This document shows, in pieces, positions 5,562 to 8,321 of a DNA stretch of 8,321 nucleotides. Numbering within the stretch: position 1 is the first letter of the stretch; every line of letters begins with the position of its first letter. Below the pieces are notes generated by a model. The model was not told where the DNA came from. It saw only the letters and a program-made list of their open reading frames with translations, and ran no database searches. Origin of the DNA: Wolbachia endosymbiont of Mansonella ozzardi (GTDB lineage: Bacteria; Pseudomonadota; Alphaproteobacteria; Rickettsiales; Anaplasmataceae); NCBI RefSeq assembly GCF_020278625.1, contig NZ_JADAKK010000049.1:1-8321 (forward strand), written 5' to 3'. A program made the translations under genes and the position numbers.

Positions 5562-6164
5562 TTAGCTATTACGCAGGGAGCTCTTTTGATCTTGTTCAAC
5601 AGTTTCAGGTGCTTTCATTTCACTAAACTTACTTGACACTTTATCGACAGTCCAAGTTATTGGTGTAATAACAAGTGCTGCAGTCCAGATAACAGCTGAA
5701 ATAATGTAAGATGAGACTAAACTTAGGAACTTAGCACAAGTGTTACCACGTTTTTCTGCTTTGTCCTGAAAATTATTAGCATACGCTACAAGAGATTCTG
5801 GACCGTTTTTCTCTCTGAGATATGAAAATAATTTGTGTGGCAAGTACGCAAGATATGCAGCCCCTGTATGGAGTACAAGTAATAAATTTGCGAAGCCAGC
5901 ATAAAGCTCATTATGTCTCGTACCGTAAACTCTTTTTTCTCTTTTTCCCAAAGTTGTTGTTGAAGTATCGGCATCTTTATTCACTCCTACAATCATGTCT
6001 TTTACTGGTCCTATAACACTATCAATATAATAAACGGATTTATAGAAACAGTTCTGTGAAACTTTACTATCGTCATCTCGTTTTACAGCATGAACAGTCC
6101 CGAAATGAGCATATTGCTTGAAATTTTTATATGAACTCTTGAAGTCCTCAGATAGATTTGACAC
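5562..6164 (-). CDS. hypothetical membrane protein (200 aa)
   Basis: I do not recognise this protein. Its first ~80 residues are polar and charged (SEDFKSSYKNFKQY near the start, VNKDADTSTTTLGKREKRVYG at ~61-81). A first hydrophobic segment is at ~87-108 (LYAGFANLLLVLHTGAAYLAYL) and a second, stronger one at ~146-170 (FLSLVSSYIISAVIWTAALV, then ITPIT). They are joined by a charged linker (LREKNGPESLVAYANNFQDKAEKRG). The C-terminal tail is polar (TVEQDQKSSLRNS). There is no cleavable signal peptide at the N-terminus. The start is GTG at 6164, set by AGGAGG five bases upstream; an overlapping ATG two bases earlier in another frame soon hits a stop. It is divergent from sodB and ends at a strong palindromic terminator, so it forms its own unit. 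The intact frame, strong ribosome site and terminator indicate a real gene. A lineage-restricted inner-membrane or secreted host-interaction protein is possible but unproven. Confidence 0.85.
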   Translation of the reverse strand: MSNLSEDFKSSYKNFKQYAHFGTVHAVKRDDDSKVSQNCFYKSVYYIDSVIGPVKDMIVGVNKDADTSTTTLGKREKRVYGTRHNELYAGFANLLLVLHTGAAYLAYLPHKLFSYLREKNGPESLVAYANNFQDKAEKRGNTCAKFLSLVSSYIISAVIWTAALVITPITWTVDKVSSKFSEMKAPETVEQDQKSSLRNS

Positions 6165-6169
6165 ATTAA

Positions 6170-6175
6170 CCTCCT
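6170..6175 (-). promoter_or_regulatory. consensus Shine-Dalgarno deciding a GTG start
   Basis: AGGAGG on the minus strand lies five bases before GTG (6164-6162). The overlapping ATG at 6166-6164 leads into a frame that closes after about 30 codons, so the ribosome site supports GTG as the real start. Confidence 0.75.
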
Positions 6176-6217
6176 AAAAAAATATAATAATAAAAAATGT
6201 ATTTACATTACTGTACT

Positions 6218-6223
6218 ATTATA
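6218..6223 (-). promoter_or_regulatory. possible -10 box of the minus-strand membrane protein gene
   Basis: TATAAT, a perfect -10 match, reads on the minus strand 54 bases before the GTG start. Only a poor -35 (TTGTAG or ATTGTA, 16-17 bp upstream) is present. The surrounding DNA is very AT-rich, so a chance match is quite possible. Confidence 0.3.
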
Positions 6224-6277
6224 ACTTATTTTAGAATAACTACAATAGTTACATTAATATTTTAACTAAGTTATGTG

Positions 6278-6306
6278 TTGCACAAAAGCGCTTATTACTC
6301 TAACAT
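6278..6306 (+). promoter_or_regulatory. predicted promoter of sodB and the M16 protease gene
   Basis: TTGCAC (6278-6283) and TAACAT (6301-6306) are 17 bp apart, sharing TTG and four -10 positions with the sigma-70 consensus. This would start transcription near 6313, about 23 bases before the sodB ATG and just ahead of its AGAGG ribosome site (6326-6330). No operator for an iron or redox regulator was recognised. Confidence 0.35.
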
Positions 6307-6335
6307 TGCAGTAGCTTAGAAATAAAGAGGTTTTT

Positions 6336-6944
6336 ATGAGTTTTACTTTACCTGAATTACCATATGATAAAACAGCTTTAGAGCCTTACATATCTGAAAA
6401 GACTTTGGATTTTCATTATGATGGGCATCATACGGGGTATTTAAATAAACTCAACGAACTGGTTGAGAATACTGATTATCAGCATGCAAAAATCGAGGAA
6501 TTAATAATAAAAGTTCATGGCAATAGCGACAAAGTGCCTATATTTAACAACGCAGCGCAAGTTTGGAACCACACTTTTTATTGGAGTTCAATGAAAAAAA
6601 ATGGTGGTGGTAAGCCTCAAAATGATAGTATTCTAGCAAAAAAAATTCAAGACGATATCGGTAGCTTTGATAAATTCTATGAAGAGTTTTCGAGTTATGG
6701 AGTGAGCCAATTTGGCAGTGGATGGGTATGGTTAGTGCTTGAAAAAGGAAAACTCAAAATTACCAAAACCCCCAATGCAGATTTACCATTGATTTATGAT
6801 CAAGTACCTCTACTTGCTATGGATGTTTGGGAGCACGCCTATTATTTAGATAGTCAAAACCGTAGAATTGATTACGTAAAAGCTTTCCTTGATCATTTGA
6901 TAAATTGGGGTTTTGCAGAAGAGAATTTGAGAAAGAATACATAA
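6336..6944 (+). CDS. sodB: superoxide dismutase, iron type
   Basis: Converts superoxide to oxygen and hydrogen peroxide, protecting a respiring intracellular bacterium. The 202 residues are close to the ~195 of typical bacterial FeSOD. The four metal ligands are visible: His27 in LDFHYDGHH, His79 in QVWNHTFYW, and Asp163 and His167 in DVWEHAYYLD. The second-shell Gln75 in AAQVWNH sits before the second ligand, the position typical of iron rather than manganese enzymes. FGSGWVWLV at ~126-134 is also characteristic. It has no signal peptide, so it should be cytoplasmic. ATG at 6336 follows AGAGG (6326-6330) at good spacing. The M16 protease gene begins one base after its stop, so the two are almost certainly co-transcribed and translationally coupled. 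Confidence 0.96.
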   Translation: MSFTLPELPYDKTALEPYISEKTLDFHYDGHHTGYLNKLNELVENTDYQHAKIEELIIKVHGNSDKVPIFNNAAQVWNHTFYWSSMKKNGGGKPQNDSILAKKIQDDIGSFDKFYEEFSSYGVSQFGSGWVWLVLEKGKLKITKTPNADLPLIYDQVPLLAMDVWEHAYYLDSQNRRIDYVKAFLDHLINWGFAEENLRKNT

Positions 6945-6945
6945 A

Positions 6946-8217
6946 ATGAATGTACTGAAGGTAACAAAATTAGATAATGGCCTGCGCATAATAACCGAGC
7001 AGGTACGTGATGTTGACTCTATAGCTTTAAGTATACGAGTTAGTGTTGGCAGTAGAGCCGAAAGTGCAAATCAAAATGGAATATCCCACTTTCTAGAGCA
7101 CATGGCTTTTAAGGGAACGAAAACAAAAACTGCATTTGAAATTGCAAAAGCCTTTGATGATATAGGTGGAGTGTTCAACGCTAGCACCGGTAGGGAAAGC
7201 ACTAGTTACTACGTAAAAGTCCTCAAAAAAGACATAAAAACTGGTATTGATATATTGATAGATATATTAATAAATTCAACATTTCCAGAAGATGAATTGA
7301 AGCGCGAAAAGGGTATTGTAACACAAGAGATTTTTCAAACTAACGATTCGCCGAGCGACATTATTTTCGATAAATATTTTGAAGCAGCTTATAGAGATCA
7401 ACCGTTTGGTAGGTCGATCTTAGGCACGCAGGATACTGTAAAATCATTTACTCGAGAAGATCTAAATAACTATATAAATGAGCATTACTTTGGCGAGAAT
7501 ACGATATTTTCTGTTGCAGGAAACGTTGAGCATGAAGAAGTTGTTCAGTTAACCAAAGATTTTCTCTCAAAGATTCATGCAAAAGAGCTGAAGAAAAAGC
7601 AGAATACGAATTACACTGGTGGTGAGTATTTGGAACATCGTAAACTGGACCAGGTACACTTGCTAATAGGTTTACCTAGTGTTTCTCGCCATGACGATAG
7701 ATATCACACATTTCGGGTGCTTGATTCTATATTGGGAAGTGGAATGTCATCACGCCTATTCCAGGAAATAAGGGAAAAGCAGGGACTGGTTTACTCTGTC
7801 TATTCATTTAATTCTAGCTATACAGATACAGGAATGCTCTCCATTTTCGTTGGCACAGATAGTAGCAACTTAGATAAGCTTTTAAAATCCATAACGACGG
7901 AGTTGAAGAAATTGTCTACGGGTGATCTGAAGGAGGAGGAGGTAAATAGGGTAAAAGAGCGAATAAAATCCCAAATTTTAATGTCACGTGAAAGCGTCAG
8001 TTCCCGTGCTGAAGCATTGGGTCACTACTATGGCAATTATGATAGATATATCAGTAAAAATGAATTGATAGAAAAAACTATCGCAGTTACCACTGCTGGC
8101 GTAAAAGAAGCAGCAGAGAAATTGTTATCTCAGCATGAGAAAACTACTTTAGCTGCAATTGGAGAAATAAAATCGTTGCCAAGCTACGATAAAGTGGTTT
8201 CTATGCTTAGGGCTTAG
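6946..8217 (+). CDS. M16 family zinc metallopeptidase (processing-peptidase-like)
   Basis: Member of the M16B group that includes the mitochondrial processing peptidase beta subunit and small bacterial homologues; the substrate here is unknown. The inverted zinc motif HFLEH is at 48-52, with His48 and His52 as ligands and Glu51 as the catalytic base. Glu128 in IVTQEI, 76 residues beyond the second His, is the third ligand at the family spacing. Thus the catalytic half is intact. The second M16 domain (~185-423) carries the conserved SSRLFQEIREKQGLVYSV segment at ~268-285, with the usual Arg and Tyr. At 423 residues it is a standard single-chain M16B. No signal peptide is seen. ATG at 6946 is one base past sodB; there is no strong ribosome site of its own. 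Many Anaplasmataceae carry a second M16 gene nearby, but none is in this window. Confidence 0.95.
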   Translation: MNVLKVTKLDNGLRIITEQVRDVDSIALSIRVSVGSRAESANQNGISHFLEHMAFKGTKTKTAFEIAKAFDDIGGVFNASTGRESTSYYVKVLKKDIKTGIDILIDILINSTFPEDELKREKGIVTQEIFQTNDSPSDIIFDKYFEAAYRDQPFGRSILGTQDTVKSFTREDLNNYINEHYFGENTIFSVAGNVEHEEVVQLTKDFLSKIHAKELKKKQNTNYTGGEYLEHRKLDQVHLLIGLPSVSRHDDRYHTFRVLDSILGSGMSSRLFQEIREKQGLVYSVYSFNSSYTDTGMLSIFVGTDSSNLDKLLKSITTELKKLSTGDLKEEEVNRVKERIKSQILMSRESVSSRAEALGHYYGNYDRYISKNELIEKTIAVTTAGVKEAAEKLLSQHEKTTLAAIGEIKSLPSYDKVVSMLRA

Positions 8218-8243
8218 AGCATGGGCTTCTCGCATAACTATCC

Positions 8244-8274
8244 AGTTTTAGTATTTCGTGAAATAAAAAAAACT
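8244..8274. repeat. imperfect AT-rich inverted repeat after the protease gene
   Basis: AGTTTT (8244-8249) pairs with AAAACT (8269-8274), and inside it TATTTC (8252-8257) pairs with GAAATA (8260-8265). It lies 27 bp past the M16 stop. The right side is followed by CTTAAC, not T residues, so intrinsic termination is not well supported. It abuts the second promoter-hairpin element. Confidence 0.35.
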
Positions 8275-8321
8275 ACTTAACAAGTTCTGCCGACACCCTT
8301 ACCATAGTAATAGGGTATTTC
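8274..8321 (+). repeat. promoter-hairpin element, copy 2 (runs to window end)
   Basis: This element matches the one at 5096-5145. TTAACA (8277-8282), a 17-bp spacer and TACCAT (8300-8305) form a plausible promoter. ACCCT (8295-8299) pairs with AGGGT (8312-8316) around the -10. TTAACA begins 60 bp past the M16 stop, close to the 57 bp between the guaA stop and copy 1's TTGACA. The window ends inside the element, so what it drives is not visible. Confidence 0.5.

Noticed and set aside
5633..5638. TTGACA on the plus strand as another promoter
   Set aside because: It is inside the minus-strand coding sequence and has no -10-like hexamer at 16-18 bp.
5786..6016. Short ORFs on both strands within the membrane protein gene
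   Set aside because: They lie entirely within the 200-residue minus-strand gene, which has a far better ribosome site and terminator.
8244..8274. Intrinsic terminator of the M16 protease gene
   Set aside because: The inverted repeat is AT-rich and is not followed by a T-run on the plus strand.

Overview
The window looks like chromosome from an obligate intracellular alphaproteobacterium of the Anaplasmataceae, most likely Wolbachia. This is an inference from protein character and layout; no search was run. The DNA is strongly AT-rich. Conserved housekeeping genes alternate with decayed, palindrome-rich intergenic DNA and a broken gene. Purine synthesis genes (purD, guaA) are present; Rickettsia has lost this pathway while Wolbachia, Ehrlichia and Anaplasma keep it.

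Layout, left to right. Bases 1-2772 are a compact plus-strand run: the last codons of an unidentified gene, a 47-codon ORF with a hydrophobic N-terminal segment, serS (seryl-tRNA synthetase) and purD (GAR synthetase). The first three overlap at their ends, and purD follows serS after 32 bp. Bases 2773-3370 hold a 55-codon ORF of unknown function overlapping the start of a gene broken by two frameshifts. The wreck's C-terminal part resembles the RAMA/DUF2924 type of small domain. guaA (GMP synthase) follows at 3480-5042, with its own promoter, a strong Shine-Dalgarno and a TTG start, and ends at a clear hairpin terminator.

Bases 5074-5561 are a gene-poor stretch. They hold a near-consensus promoter (TTGACA, 17 bp, TACTAT), a 9-bp inverted repeat, a possible 35-codon ORF, degenerate repeat material and a perfect 13-bp palindrome. 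The palindrome lies just past the stop of a minus-strand gene (5562-6164) encoding a 200-residue membrane protein of unknown function. That gene is divergent from sodB (iron superoxide dismutase, 6336-6944), which is followed one base later by an M16 zinc protease gene (6946-8217).

The last ~50 bases carry a second element closely resembling the promoter element at 5096. Both start about 60 bp past the end of a plus-strand gene and point the same way. This pair, the orphan promoter with its small ORF, and the broken two-gene locus at 2855-3370 are the least explained parts. Nothing here is a complete recognisable defence, secretion or mobile system.
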